The notes under the pieces: generated by a model
Databases searched by the model: none
What the model saw: only the letters and a program-made list of their open reading frames with translations
What the model was told of the DNA's origin: nothing
Shown: positions 1-8,990 of the stretch, in pieces
How the letters are laid out: the number at the start of each line of letters is the position of its first letter
Position numbering within the stretch: position 1 is the stretch's first letter
Source: CAWIMX01 sp963792785
GTDB taxonomy: Bacteria > Acidobacteriota > Vicinamibacteria > Vicinamibacterales > CAVVIG01
Reading direction: 5' to 3'
Length of the DNA stretch: 64,000 nt
Assembly: GCA_963792785.1 (NCBI GenBank)
Contig: CAWBXO010000004.1
Coordinates: 496,001-560,000, forward strand
Translations under genes and position numbers: made by a program

Positions 1-246
1 GCGGCGACGGTGGAGGCGCTGCAACTCGCGCAGGATGATTTGCGGGCCGAGGAAGCCGTGCTCGCCAGGCGCCGCGTGCTGCTGGTCGAGAAGGAGGAGG
101 TGCTCGCCGACTTCCACCGAGGCACGCTGTCGGCCGAAGCCTACGACGCGCTGCTCGGCGCCATCGACGCGCGATTCGCGACCCTCGAGACGGGAGAGTC
201 CGCGCCGGGAACCATCGAGGTCCCCGGCGCGCCCCCGTCGCGCTAG
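1..246 (+). CDS. C-terminal fragment of an unidentified protein
   Basis: The frame is open from base 1 and stops with TAG at 244-246, so this is the 3' end of a gene that begins outside the window. The visible 80 or so residues are rich in Glu, Arg, Ala and Leu and should form a charged helix, followed by a short Pro/Gly-rich end. I do not recognise a family; it could be the cytoplasmic tail of a transporter or a coiled-coil segment. Its stop codon overlaps the stop of the convergent gene on the other strand by three bases, which supports both gene ends. Confidence 0.5.
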   Translation, partial: AATVEALQLAQDDLRAEEAVLARRRVLLVEKEEVLADFHRGTLSAEAYDALLGAIDARFATLETGESAPGTIEVPGAPPSR

Positions 247-1393
247 AAGTGGAGCCGCACGCCGCCCCACGCCTGATAGTTATTGCGGACGTCGTCCGCA
301 TGGTCGAGGAACATCCGGCCCTCCGCGAGGAGGTAGAGCCGGGTGCGGGCGCTCTGCGCGAGCGGCACGCCGACATGGACCATCACCGCCGGGGTGAAGG
401 TGTCCTTACGCGTCAGGTCCCAGAACGACAGGCCCGTGCCGACGAAGGTGCCGCCGCCCAGATACTTGTTCGCCTCGACATCGGCGAACAGCTCACTCTC
501 GTTCACCTTGTCGTCGGCCCTCACGAGGCTGATGGCCACGCCAACCGCGCCGGCCAGTTCCCAGTCGTTCGCGAACCGTTTGGCGACCCCGACCTTGAGG
601 CCGAGGAGCGGCGAACACTGCGTGTATTCCAGGTCGGTGCCGTCGATCGGGCGCACCCGGCAATCCTTGCCAACGAGCGCGTCGAAGAAGAACGGCGAGG
701 TCGCCAGCGCAGCCACGGGCGGTGACGCCACCTGGATCGGCGGCGGGGGTGGCGGCGGGGGTGGCGGCGGGGGCGGCGGCGGAGCGGCGGTGGCGGCGGA
801 GGCGGCGGCGGCGGAGCCGCGACCGCGACGAGGCGCGGCGCATCCTCCACGTCCATCAGCGTCACGTTGCCGCACACCAGCGGGACGACGAAGGTGTAGG
901 TCCGGCTGTCCGCGACGACGCGGAACAGGAAGGCCCGGAACGGCTGCCGGCCGGCCCAGCGAATGTTCCGCAGAAGGCTCAGCGCGGACCCCCCGTCCGG
1001 GCGATAGGCCATCCACTGCATGGTCTGCCCCGCCCGCACCTCGCACTCCACGATGGTGCCGGGCAACGGCGTCGCGTCGGCGCAATTCACGCCCTTCACC
1101 GACGAGGTGGCTCCGGCGAGCGCCGCCGCCACGTCGTCGGCGAGCGCAGGAAGGCCGGCCTGTCCAAGGACGGTGCGAAGATTGGCCACGACCCTGGGGT
1201 CGTCGCCCATCCGCTTCAAGCTGGCGACGGTGGTCAACGACGGCTTGTAGAAAGCAGTCGAACCGCCGAGCCGGGTGATGTCGCGCACGCCCACGGCGCC
1301 GGATTCCTGCGCGATGGCCACGGACGCGAGGGTCAGTGGCAACGCGACCGCGACCACACCGGCCGCGAGCGTTCGTCGAGAGAATCGAAACAT
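243..1393 (-). CDS. Exported protein with Pro-rich linker and C-terminal outer-membrane barrel (frameshifted)
   Basis: The start at 1393 follows a GGAGA ribosome site and opens with a clear signal peptide (MFRFSRRTLAAGVV, ending near ASVAIAQ). About 140 residues of unidentified periplasmic sequence follow. Then comes a run of prolines encoded by GGC/GGT-type repeats on the plus strand (about 735-835). The last 140 or so residues look like a small outer-membrane beta-barrel, with alternating residues and a terminal aromatic (VRLHF). The two halves lie in different frames, and the shift falls inside the Pro tract. This is either an indel in low-complexity sequence or slippage. It is the last gene of the minus-strand run that begins at 4098. 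Function unknown. Confidence 0.6.
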
Positions 1394-1427
1394 AGTCAAA
1401 GTCTCCATGAGGTGATGCGACACGGCG

Positions 1428-2840
1428 TCAATCCGTAAGTCGGATCGAGCCCACGACGCGGCGGAACGTGCTTTCGTAATCCTTGAATTCGGCGGTCGGT
1501 GCAACGCCCACGGCGTAGAACAGCGTGCCGTCGTCGACGAGCACCGTGAAGAGCGCGAGGCGCTCGTCGCGTCCGGTCGCGTCGGACACATTCGAGAGCT
1601 GAGACTGGAGGCCCTGTCGGCCGCCGATCGTCGCCCGGCGGTAGCGGGTGGGCCGGCTGAGGTTCGGGTTGCTGCGACCGAGCGACGTCACCAGCTCGTC
1701 GGTCGCCGCGGACAGATTGGCCGCCTCGGTCGGTGACACGCCCATCTCCATGCCGTGGGTGAAGACCGACCGTCCGCTTTCGTTGCCGTAGGCCCCGTCC
1801 GGCGCGAAGACGACGTGGTCGCTGGCCGGCAGCTCCTGCCAGTTCGACGGCGCGCTGACGCGAAAGAGACCGCCCTCGGCATACGCGGTGTAGGCGGTCG
1901 AGGGAGGCGTGACGCGGGCCGGATCGAGGCGTGCATCCGCGACGGGAACCGGCCCGTTGTCGGCCGCCGTCCGTGTCGCCTCTTCAGTGGTCCGCGCCGG
2001 CGCCAGCGTGCGCAGCCGGGCCTGTGCCCGCGTGAACGGCCGCGTGTCGCGCACGCGATTGCGCACGGTGAGCAGCGCCGCCTCACGCGTGATCGTGTCC
2101 GAGCGATCGCCCGGATCCGGATGGTCGCTCAGCCACGTCGGCGCGCCCGAACCGCCCTGCTTCGCAATCGTCTGGAACATGCTGGCCATCTCGAGGGGGT
2201 CGTAGCCGGCGTCGGCCATGATGTGCGACCCCAGCAGATCGGCCTCGCGTTCGAACTCGCGGCTGAAGCGCAGGAACGCCGTGCCCAGGCCGAACTGGGT
2301 GCCCTGCGCCACCGCGCTCCCGACGTTGCCGCCAATGACCGCGCCGACGATCGCGCCGAGGAACGTGCCGATTTCGTACTTCGTCGCCTTGGTCGCCTGG
2401 GCCGTGCCGTGGCGCAGCGCGACGTGGCTCAGTTCGTGCGCCATGACGCCGGCCACTTCGCCCTGGCTGTTGGCGGCCTCGATCATCCCGCGGTTGATGA
2501 ACATCGGCCCGCCCGGCAGCGCGAACGCGTTGATCTCGCTCACGTTCACGACCTTGAAGGTGTACTGAAACTCCGGATGTCGCAGCTCCTGCGGAATGGC
2601 GGCGACCAGGCGCGCCCCGATGGTCGTCACCAGCGGGGTCACGTCCTTGTCCTTCAGGATCGGCAGCTGCTGCTCGACTTCGACGGCCGCCTTCCGCCCA
2701 AGCTCCACGTCCTCGGCGGGCGTGTAGTTGTTCTTCGAGGCGGTGACGGGTGTTTGCCCGGCCAGCACGCTGACCGACAGCAGCACGCCGAGGCCGGCGA
2801 GCGCGAGGAGCCCGATCGCCGGCGTGTTGGGCGCTCTCAC
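1428..2840 (-). CDS. M48 family zinc metalloprotease (BepA/Oma1-like), exported
   Basis: A signal or anchor segment (GLLALAGLGVLLSVSVLAG) precedes a peptidase M48 domain. It carries the zinc motif HELSH at about residues 136-140 and the downstream ligand region EFEREAD. The Gly/Ala-rich segment between them is typical of the family. A C-terminal region of about 180 residues lies beyond the peptidase. Family members degrade misfolded or unassembled envelope proteins; that role here is inference. I chose the GTG at 2840 because it starts one base after the stop of the BON gene; an ATG at 2879 would overlap that gene by 36 bases. It belongs to a co-directional run with the BON protein and the lectin-like protein. 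Confidence 0.85.
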   Translation of the reverse strand: MRAPNTPAIGLLALAGLGVLLSVSVLAGQTPVTASKNNYTPAEDVELGRKAAVEVEQQLPILKDKDVTPLVTTIGARLVAAIPQELRHPEFQYTFKVVNVSEINAFALPGGPMFINRGMIEAANSQGEVAGVMAHELSHVALRHGTAQATKATKYEIGTFLGAIVGAVIGGNVGSAVAQGTQFGLGTAFLRFSREFEREADLLGSHIMADAGYDPLEMASMFQTIAKQGGSGAPTWLSDHPDPGDRSDTITREAALLTVRNRVRDTRPFTRAQARLRTLAPARTTEEATRTAADNGPVPVADARLDPARVTPPSTAYTAYAEGGLFRVSAPSNWQELPASDHVVFAPDGAYGNESGRSVFTHGMEMGVSPTEAANLSAATDELVTSLGRSNPNLSRPTRYRRATIGGRQGLQSQLSNVSDATGRDERLALFTVLVDDGTLFYAVGVAPTAEFKDYESTFRRVVGSIRLTD

Positions 2841-2841
2841 G

Positions 2842-3270
2842 CTACGCCACGCGGAGCTGGTTGACGACGCGCTTGACACCCTCGGCGCCGAACGCGATGA
2901 CCTCCGCGCGCGCCTTCCCGGCTTCCGACGCGACGGTGCCGGTCAGCGTGACGACGTGGTCAGTGGTGTCGACGTCGATCTTGCTTTCCTTCAGCAGCGG
3001 CTCGTCGACGAACAGGGCGTGCACCTTCGTCGTGATCCACGCGTCGGTAATCGCCTCGCCCGTCGCCGACACGGCCGCGCCCGCCTCGGTCCCGACCGTC
3101 GCGACGGCATCCTTGGTCGCGTCCACGGCCCGATCCGCCGCGTTGGGATTGGGCTTATCGACCGTGATCACCACGGTGTCGGGCGCCTTGGCCGCGGGCT
3201 GACCGCACGCCGTGCTGACCGTCATCGCGCCGCCGAGCGCCGCCAGAACCATCCACGTAGACATCTTCAT
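2842..3270 (-). CDS. BON-domain lipoprotein
   Basis: 142 residues. A signal peptide ends in a lipobox (VSTAC), so the mature protein should be lipidated at Cys22. A low-complexity Ala/Asp/Thr region follows, then a single BON domain at about residues 75-140 with the usual core (ITTKVHALF, VVTLTGTV, VKRVVNQL). BON domains bind phospholipid or envelope surfaces in OsmY-like stress proteins. It lies 9 bases from the upstream lectin-like gene and one base from the M48 protease start, which implies co-translation and a shared role in envelope maintenance. The exact role is inferred. Confidence 0.85.
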   Translation of the reverse strand: MKMSTWMVLAALGGAMTVSTACGQPAAKAPDTVVITVDKPNPNAADRAVDATKDAVATVGTEAGAAVSATGEAITDAWITTKVHALFVDEPLLKESKIDVDTTDHVVTLTGTVASEAGKARAEVIAFGAEGVKRVVNQLRVA

Positions 3271-3279
3271 CGGAGTCTC

Positions 3280-4098
3280 CTACTGCACGAATCGCGTGAG
3301 CGTCACGGTGAACGTGCCGCTGTTGTCCTCGAAGTGGTCGTCGTTGACGCCGAGCAGCAACCGTCCGGTCGCCGGCATCACGATGGGCTGCGTGTTCGCG
3401 CCGATGGGGAACGGATCGCCGGCGCCGACGCGGCCAATCAGGGCGCCCGCCGAGGCGTTGAAGACCGGGTAGCGGCTCTCCGAGCTCGTCGCGGCCGGAT
3501 TGCCATCGACGCTCGAGGCCGCATTGGAGGCAATCATGATTTCGCCGGTGGCCAGGAACTCGATCCGGTCGCCGCGGGCCACGACGAGGCCCGTGGTCGT
3601 CCACGGCCGGTCGCCGCGAACGACGGTGGCGCCCGGGGGCACCGCGGCCTCGACGGGCGCGGCGGCCGGCACGGGAGCGCGGCCCGGCCCGTACAGGTAG
3701 ATCTGCGCGACGTCGTTCGAGAGGTAGTCGCGCGCGCCGCTGGGGGTGTCGATGCTCAGCCGCAAGGGATGCGTGCCGCCAATGTCGACGAGCCGGCCCT
3801 CGATCACTTCTCCGCTCCGCAGCACGACGAGGGACTGCCCCGCGTCGATGCGGGCCTGCGTCCCAGGTGCCGGCGCGACCGCCACGAACTCCACGGCCGT
3901 GACCTGGGCCGCGGGATACTGGCGCGTCTCGCCGTTGGTGACGAGCGTGAAGCCGCCCGCATTCAGGTCGATCAGCTCGCCGCTCGGACGCTGACCGTCG
4001 AGCAGGACGAGCGTCGCCCGCTCCTGCGCATGGACGGGCAGCGCGATCAGCAGCGCCATCACGCCCGCGCCGCACGCGGCATATCTCATCTTCTTCAT
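3280..4098 (-). CDS. Exported protein with C-terminal PA-IL (LecA)-like domain
   Basis: The start at 4098 (MKKMRY) has GGAGACG upstream; an in-frame ATG at 4191 would overlap the regulatory palindrome. A signal peptide ends at VHAQ. Residues 30-130 or so resemble repeated short beta segments (LLDGQRPSGELIDL, LRSGEVIEGRLVDI). The last 100 residues match the PA-IL-like galactose-binding fold pattern: GDRIEF, GALIGRVG, then GRLLLGVNDD and DNSGTFTVTL. The Asp-Asp-Asn region is where LecA binds calcium and sugar; binding here is not proven. First gene of the minus-strand run 4098-243, downstream of a palindrome at 4177-4192. Confidence 0.75.
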   Translation of the reverse strand: MKKMRYAACGAGVMALLIALPVHAQERATLVLLDGQRPSGELIDLNAGGFTLVTNGETRQYPAAQVTAVEFVAVAPAPGTQARIDAGQSLVVLRSGEVIEGRLVDIGGTHPLRLSIDTPSGARDYLSNDVAQIYLYGPGRAPVPAAAPVEAAVPPGATVVRGDRPWTTTGLVVARGDRIEFLATGEIMIASNAASSVDGNPAATSSESRYPVFNASAGALIGRVGAGDPFPIGANTQPIVMPATGRLLLGVNDDHFEDNSGTFTVTLTRFVQ

Positions 4099-4176
4099 CG
4101 TCACGTCTCCTGGTGGGTTCTGCCTCATGAAGCGATTGTCACTCGCGGACTCACACGGCGCTTGTGCAATTGGGGA

Positions 4177-4192
4177 CGTGCTCTCTTGCACA
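4177..4192 (-). promoter_or_regulatory. Palindrome A1, Crp/Fnr-type operator
   Basis: CGTGC-TCTCTT-GCACA, one mismatch from the TGTNC-N6-GNACA pattern shared by eight sites in this window. Its centre is 86.5 bp upstream of the start of the lectin-like gene at 4098. No hexamer with A2 and T6 lies at 32-33 bp, so it is the weakest promoter case of the set. Confidence 0.45.
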
Positions 4193-4227
4193 GGGTCGTC
4201 GCGGCGATTTCGGGGTGTGCGCTGTGG

Positions 4228-4243
4228 TGTACTTTTTTGAACA
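4228..4243 (+). promoter_or_regulatory. Palindrome A2, Crp/Fnr-type operator
   Basis: TGTAC-TTTTTT-GAACA, a full match to the shared pattern. A TACCGT hexamer at 4265-4270 is centred 32 bp from the palindrome centre. The CTG start of the zinc-ribbon gene is 58.5 bp from the centre, almost the same distance as for the YtxH and SpeD-like genes. Confidence 0.6.
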
Positions 4244-4293
4244 GCGGAATTTCGAGGACGCGTTTACCGTGTCGTCAGATCAGGAGGTGTGTC

Positions 4294-4521
4294 CTGGAAG
4301 ACAACAGCCCGGCCGCCGCAGATTCCGTGACGTGCCCGTACTGTCGCCTGGCGTTGAAACGAACCGCAGATCGAGGGCTGGTCGGCTTCGAATGCGAGCA
4401 GTGCGGCCCGTTCCAGAACTACACCGAGGTGAAGTCCTCGTCGCCGAGTCGATCACCGACCGGCGGTGATGTTCGACACCGTGGAGACGGCTCCATCCCC
4501 GGCCGGTACGGCCCGGACTGA
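4294..4521 (+). CDS. Small zinc-ribbon protein with probable CTG start
   Basis: 75 residues. Two CxxC pairs (CPYC at residues 14-17, CEQC at 34-37) are separated by 16 residues, which is a zinc-ribbon layout; a polar Ser/Pro/Gly-rich tail follows. No ATG, GTG or TTG fits in frame, but an AGGAGG sequence at 4282-4287 lies six bases before CTG 4294, and palindrome A2 with a matching -10 hexamer stands upstream. The tail overlaps the 3' end of the convergent penicillin-binding protein gene by 69 bases. Function unknown. A nearby indel could also hide a normal start. Confidence 0.5.
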   Translation: MEDNSPAAADSVTCPYCRLALKRTADRGLVGFECEQCGPFQNYTEVKSSSPSRSPTGGDVRHRGDGSIPGRYGPD

Positions 4522-6733
4522 GATCGCCTCCTCGCCCGCCGCCGGCGCGCCATCCTGCAGGGACCGCATGATGCGTTCCTCCATCTCCGCGGGAAACACC
4601 GGTGCCGGACCGACGAGCCCATCCCGGTACACCCCCAGCATCAGTTCCCGAAACACCGGCAGCGCCACGCGCCCGCCGGTTTCCTGCTGGCCGAGCGAGC
4701 GGTTGTCGTCGTAGCCGATCCGCACGGCGACCGTGATCCCATCGAGCCCGTACGTCGATCCGACGAACAGCGCGTCCCGGAAATCGTTGGTCGTGCCCGT
4801 CTTGCCCATCACGGCGAGCGGGAACGATCGCGACGCCAGCGCATGCGCCGTCCCCGTCGGCATCACCACCACGCCGCGCAGGCCTTCCTGAATGAGGACG
4901 AGGGCGGCGTCGCCAATCGGCCTCGGCTTTACGCGCGGACTTACGACGGGGTCGCTTCCGTCGAGGGCGATCGACTGAATCACGTGCGGCGCGGCGACCA
5001 CCCCGGAGGCGATGGCACGGTACGCGCTCGCCAGTTCCAGCAGGTTCACCTCCGACGCCCCCAGCGCCGTCGTGAGGTAGGGGTGCAAGGGTGTTTGGAT
5101 GCCGAGACTGCGTGACGTGCGCAGGAGCGCGTCGATCCCGATCTGGGCCGTCATCCAGACCGCGACCGCGTTTCTCGACTCGGCGAGCGCCGTGCGAACC
5201 GGGATCAGTCCCTTGAAGCGGCCGTCGTAGTTCGCGATCCACTTCACAGGATTCGTGTTGCCGTTCGGCACGCTGATCGGCTCATCGGGCACGAGGGTCT
5301 CGAGCGAGAAATGACCCGACTCGAAGGCGGCCAGGTAGACGAGCGGCTTCATGGCCGATCCCGGCTGGCGCAGCGACTCCCGGACACGGTTGAAGTCACT
5401 GTAGGCCGTGGAACGGCCGCGGTAGACTTGCCGGCCGCCCACTTCGGCCAGGATGCTCCCGTCGCGATTCTTCAGCACGACGACCGAGCCCTGGACGATC
5501 CCCGCGGCCTTCGGATGTCGTCCCTCATAGCGCTCGATCCCGTGCTCCAGTGCCTCGCTGGCGAGGCGCTGCACGCCGGCGTCCACGGTCGAGTACACCT
5601 GCAGGCGCCCCTGCAGGAGGTCGTCGATCCCCAGCTGGGCGTGCACCCCCTCCAGTTCGTCGAGGACGTGCTCGACCACCGCTGACGACCGGAACGACGG
5701 CGGGGCGTGACGCGCGAAGACGGACAGCGGCCGCAGGCCGGCCGCCTTCAGCTGCTCGGGAGCGAGGAAATGGTGCGCCCCCATGAGCAGCAGGATCTGG
5801 TTTCGCCGCCGGAGCACCGGCCGCTTGTCATCCGCCGTGGGCGAGTACTCGCGAGGCGATTTGGCGATGCCCGCCAGCATCGCGGCCTTGTCGGCGTCGT
5901 CCGCGGTGAACGACGACAGGCGCCGCCCGAAGTAGGTACTCGGCCGCGCGGGCGAACCCGTACTGCCCGTTCCCCATGTACACGAAGCTCGCGTAGCGGG
6001 CGAAAATCTCTTCCTTCGCGCGCTGCTTCGATCCGAACCGCGCGCGCATCTGCTGTTCGAGCCAGATCGACAGGCGGATCTCCTCGCGCTTCCGGAGCAG
6101 CATGTTCGCGTTCCGCGCGCCCACCGCCCACGAGAGCGCTCGGGACCCGACTCCCGGACTCTGAAGCTCGTAGCTGTTCTCCCTGGACGTCCGGTCTCGC
6201 AGGAACACACCCCGCACGAGCTGCTGGGTGATCGTCGAGCCACCTTGCGGAAAGATCGCCGGGCCGCGCATGTTGTCCCGCCGCCCGGCCGTCGCGACCC
6301 TCGTGCCCCACGCGCCCAGCCGGATTTTGCCGATCACGCGCGGAACGCTGTAGTAGTCCACGCCGTTGTGCGAGAAGAAGCGTTTGTCCTCGGCGGCGAG
6401 GATGGCGTCGCGCACGACGGGCGGGATGTCCGCGTACGGCGTGATGTCGCGGTACTCCCGGGCGAGTTCCACGAGCGGCTGCTGATGGATGTCGTAGATG
6501 CGGCCGACCGCGGGAAACTCGAACCGCGTGAACGGCCCGAGGTCTGGCAGGTTCTGCCGATCGAAGAAGATGTGGTGAATGGCGCTCGCCGCCAACACCG
6601 TGACGCCCAGCGCGGCCACGCCCAGGAGTCCGGCCCCGACGACGACGAGCAGCACGCCGCGAGTCCAGTGCGCCGGCCCCGCCCGGATCGCGACACGGGT
6701 CCGGCCCCACCACGCGATGACGGCGCCCTTCAC
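4453..6733 (-). CDS. Class A penicillin-binding protein (transglycosylase/transpeptidase), one frameshift
   Basis: The product builds peptidoglycan at the outer face of the inner membrane. An N-terminal membrane segment (VLLVVVGAGLLGVAALG) is followed by a GT51 domain with AAEDKRFFSHNGVD and GGSTITQQLV. The transpeptidase domain has SAMK (catalytic Ser), SRNAV as the SxN element and KTGTTND as the KTG box. The two domains are in different frames: reading GAG-TAC-C-TAC-TTC near 5938 with one C removed restores AEYYFGRRL, so a single extra base is likely. The GTG start at 6733 overlaps the TGA of the sortase-like gene (GTGA), so the two are probably translated together. Confidence 0.8.
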
Positions 6734-7233
6734 GATCGCGGCGTGCCCAGGTCGCGAGCATGGACGATGAAGCGATCGCGGGCCGGCCCGGCGGCGGCCG
6801 CGGGGACGCCCGCCATCACGGTCAGCGTGCGACCGAGCGTGGGATCCAGAGCCCGCGTGTCGCCGGACGCCACGACGGCCGCCGAATCCACCTGATAGGC
6901 GAACTCGCCCACCGGTGTGTCGAGCGTGATGGTGTCGCCGACGCGCACCCGCTGCACCAGCCGGAAGAAGCTGGCGCGATCGCCCGCCACCACGATGTTG
7001 CCCCATTCGCCGGGCAGCGCGGTGTCGGCCAGGTGGCCCACGCCGGTCGCCGCTGCCCAGCCGCCCTCGACGATGAGGGTCGTGAGCCCCAGGCGTGGAA
7101 TCGCGAGCCGCCCGATGGCACCGGGGATCGCGTGCTCGGCCGTGACGCTGGCAACCGGCAGGGCGGTATAGCCCAGAGCGAGCGCGCCGGCTGCCGTCAG
7201 CACACGCCCGATGGTCCGTCGAAGACGCGTCAT
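6730..7233 (-). CDS. Sortase-fold protein lacking catalytic His and Cys
   Basis: 167 residues with an N-terminal membrane anchor (VLTAAGALALGYTALPVA) and a class D-like sortase fold: IPRLGL, GEWGNIVVAGD, GDTITL, then LTVMAGVP and RFIVHA. In active sortases the AGHR motif supplies the catalytic His and LTLVTCYP the Cys. Here the aligned positions are Asp85 and Gly142, while Arg154 is kept. It therefore should not be a transpeptidase, if my alignment is right. Its stop overlaps the start of a class A penicillin-binding protein, and it lies 10 bases after the OB-fold lipoprotein gene, so a structural role near peptidoglycan synthesis is a reasonable guess. Confidence 0.75.
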   Translation of the reverse strand: MTRLRRTIGRVLTAAGALALGYTALPVASVTAEHAIPGAIGRLAIPRLGLTTLIVEGGWAAATGVGHLADTALPGEWGNIVVAGDRASFFRLVQRVRVGDTITLDTPVGEFAYQVDSAAVVASGDTRALDPTLGRTLTVMAGVPAAAAGPARDRFIVHARDLGTPRS

Positions 7234-7243
7234 GGCCGGATCC

Positions 7244-7624
7244 CTAGTTCCGAGCCTTGTGCGAAGACTCCATCAGGACGAGGCCCGACGCCGTTCCCGG
7301 AGGAAACGGGATCCGATCCCCCAGCGTGCCGAGGTTGAACCCCTCCCGCACCCTGCCCGTGACCGTCACGCGCGCGCTCGTGCGCGGCACGCCGCGGTCC
7401 GAGACGATCCAGATCTGCCCCGTCCCATCGTCGAGCCGGTAGGCGCCGCGGTCGGCGATCGAATAACTGTCGACGACCGCGCCGGAGAGCCGAACGTCCC
7501 GATTCCGATAGTGGGACGGATCCGCGACGACCTGATTGATGGTCTTCATGGCGCAGGCACTGGACGCCAGCGCGCTCACGACCAGCATCGCCAGCAGTGC
7601 CGACCGATGGAGTGTTCGCTTCAC
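7244..7624 (-). CDS. OB-fold lipoprotein
   Basis: 126 residues from GTG 7624, which has GGAG seven bases upstream. A signal peptide ends in the lipobox ASSAC. The mature part (NRDVRLSGAVVDSYSI, GAYRLDDGTGQIWIV, ARVTVTGRVREGF) follows the beta-strand pattern of the tRNA-anti/OB-like fold found in small exported proteins. Nucleic-acid binding is unlikely in the envelope; the ligand is unknown. It sits 11 bases after the YtxH gene and 10 bases before the sortase-like gene, in a four-gene run read from palindrome B. Confidence 0.7.
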   Translation of the reverse strand: MKRTLHRSALLAMLVVSALASSACAMKTINQVVADPSHYRNRDVRLSGAVVDSYSIADRGAYRLDDGTGQIWIVSDRGVPRTSARVTVTGRVREGFNLGTLGDRIPFPPGTASGLVLMESSHKARN

Positions 7625-7635
7625 GGCCTGCTCCT

Positions 7636-7959
7636 TCAATCTGTGCTCTTGATGGATGTCGCGTACCGCTCGACTTCGTGGGCGCCGCGGGCGACCACAT
7701 CGGCCGCCCCGTCTCGCGCGTTCCGGCCTTTGCGAGTCAGCTCGGCGACGGTCTCGCCGACGCCGGCGCTGGCTTGCTGGTACTTGTCGGACGCGCGCTT
7801 GCCGAGGCGCGCGGCGGATTCGTTCATCCGCTGGCGCAGCTCTTCGGCCGTTCGCGGGGCGAGCCACATGGCCAGCCCGGCGCCGACGAACGTGCCCGTG
7901 AGCAGTCCGATGACGAAGCCGTGGTCTCGATGTCCGTTGTGCGTAGGTGCGTCGTTCAT
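7636..7959 (-). CDS. YtxH-family membrane protein
   Basis: About 107 residues. One transmembrane segment (GFVIGLLTGTFVGAGLAMWLAP) is followed by an Arg/Glu/Ala-rich amphipathic helix, as in YtxH-domain general stress proteins. I chose ATG 7959 because GGGAG lies upstream of it and because the promoter predicted from palindrome B would begin near 7977, at an alternative ATG that could then not carry its own ribosome site. It heads the run YtxH, OB-fold lipoprotein, sortase-like protein, penicillin-binding protein. Confidence 0.75.
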   Translation of the reverse strand: MNDAPTHNGHRDHGFVIGLLTGTFVGAGLAMWLAPRTAEELRQRMNESAARLGKRASDKYQQASAGVGETVAELTRKGRNARDGAADVVARGAHEVERYATSIKSTD

Positions 7960-8010
7960 GTCGTGATTCACTCCCATACCAGTACATTACGCGAGGAGCG
8001 AAACCGCGCA

Positions 8011-8026
8011 TGTGCACAACGGTACA
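8011..8026 (-). promoter_or_regulatory. Palindrome B, Crp/Fnr-type operator
   Basis: TGTGC-ACAACG-GTACA, centre 59.5 bp upstream of the YtxH start at 7959. On the minus strand TAATGT (7989-7984) is centred 32 bp away and could be the -10 element, which puts transcription start near 7977. The match is to the shared TGTNC-N6-GNACA pattern. Confidence 0.6.
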
Positions 8027-8110
8027 GCGAGACAGCGGCAGCGTCCCCGGTCAGGGACGATGCCGCCGCGCCAGTGAATGGCCGAATTGCGTGGGAGGTC
8101 TCGGAGCCGA

Positions 8111-8943
8111 CTAAACGGTGCGGACGGTTCGCGAGCGGATGGCCAGCACGCCGGCCAGGCCGAGCAGGAGCACCAGTCCGAGCATCGCCAGGTCCGGGAG
8201 CGTCGGAACGGGGGTTGAGGTCGAGCAGGTCGGAACCTTGATCGTGTTGGCATCCGACGTGACGGTTCCACCAAATGCCAGGGCTCGCCCTTCCAGATTG
8301 GCGAAGTGCCCCAACGTGACACCGGCCGCATCGATAATCGTTCCGAGGAACGTCGGCGTCGCCGTCGTGCCGGAGTGGGCGCCGAGCGTCGTGGCGCCGA
8401 CGGCCGTCCAGAAGACGTCTGCGCTGCACGCGCCGCCTGACGTTGTAATCAGAGAATCGGCGCCCGTCGTAATCGCTCCGCCCGACCGGAAGATGTACAC
8501 GCCTGTGCCGTTGAGCGTGACGGTTGTGCTGGCGGTGATGTTCATCGCACCGGTGCTCGAGTAACAGCCGGGGGTGAAGGTTCCGGCCGGATTGCGCCCG
8601 GTCACGATGGTGTCCAGAGCGACGGACCGCGCCGAGCGAGGTACAGGTCTGACTATTTAGGAACGTCCGGGAGTTGTCTTGATCCGTGCCCCTATCCGAT
8701 GCACAGGGGGTGACTCGTCGTGCCGGAGATCGACATCGGGGCCGTCACGGGCGGCGTCGTGTAACACACGTCTCCCGTGATGTCGGTTTGCGTCCCCGTG
8801 TTGGAATTGGTGAACGTGCTGGACACGACCCCGTACGGATCTTCCGACTGCAGGTTCGGCTTGGTCTGCGCCAGGGCGCTCGAAGCCCCACACAGGCCGA
8901 CAAGTAACACCCCGGAGAGAGTACGGATATGGCGGCGCAGCAT
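8111..8943 (-). CDS. DUF3494 (ice-binding-like) surface protein with C-terminal sorting tail (frameshifted)
   Basis: An N-terminal signal peptide (LSGVLLVGLCGASSALAQ) leads into a DUF3494 beta-helix: TFTNSNTGTQTDITGDVCY, then after frame changes QTCTSLGA, GTFTPGCYSSTGAMNI, TGVYIFRSGGA, VGATTLGA, IDAAGVTLGHF and GRALAFGGTVT. The C-terminus is a three-part sorting signal: VPTLPDLAM, a hydrophobic helix (LGLVLLLGLAGVLAI) and a basic end (RSRTVR), like IPTL-CTERM tails. Two frame changes near 8690 and 8620 are needed to join the parts; likely base errors. Members bind ice or act as adhesins; here the surface role is inferred. It lies opposite the exosortase operon across palindrome C. Confidence 0.7.
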
Positions 8944-8990
8944 CAGGAGACTCCTTGACGCCTAAGCTACCGAGTTTCCGTCCGGCGCAC

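Noticed and set aside
2728..4290. Long open plus-strand frame over the M48, BON and lectin-like genes
   Set aside because: Only its last 75 codons look like protein; the rest is Arg/His-rich antisense of three well-supported genes.
7978..8110. Small reading frames downstream of the DUF3494 gene
   Set aside because: No ribosome site or protein-like sequence; the region holds palindrome B and a promoter-like hexamer only.
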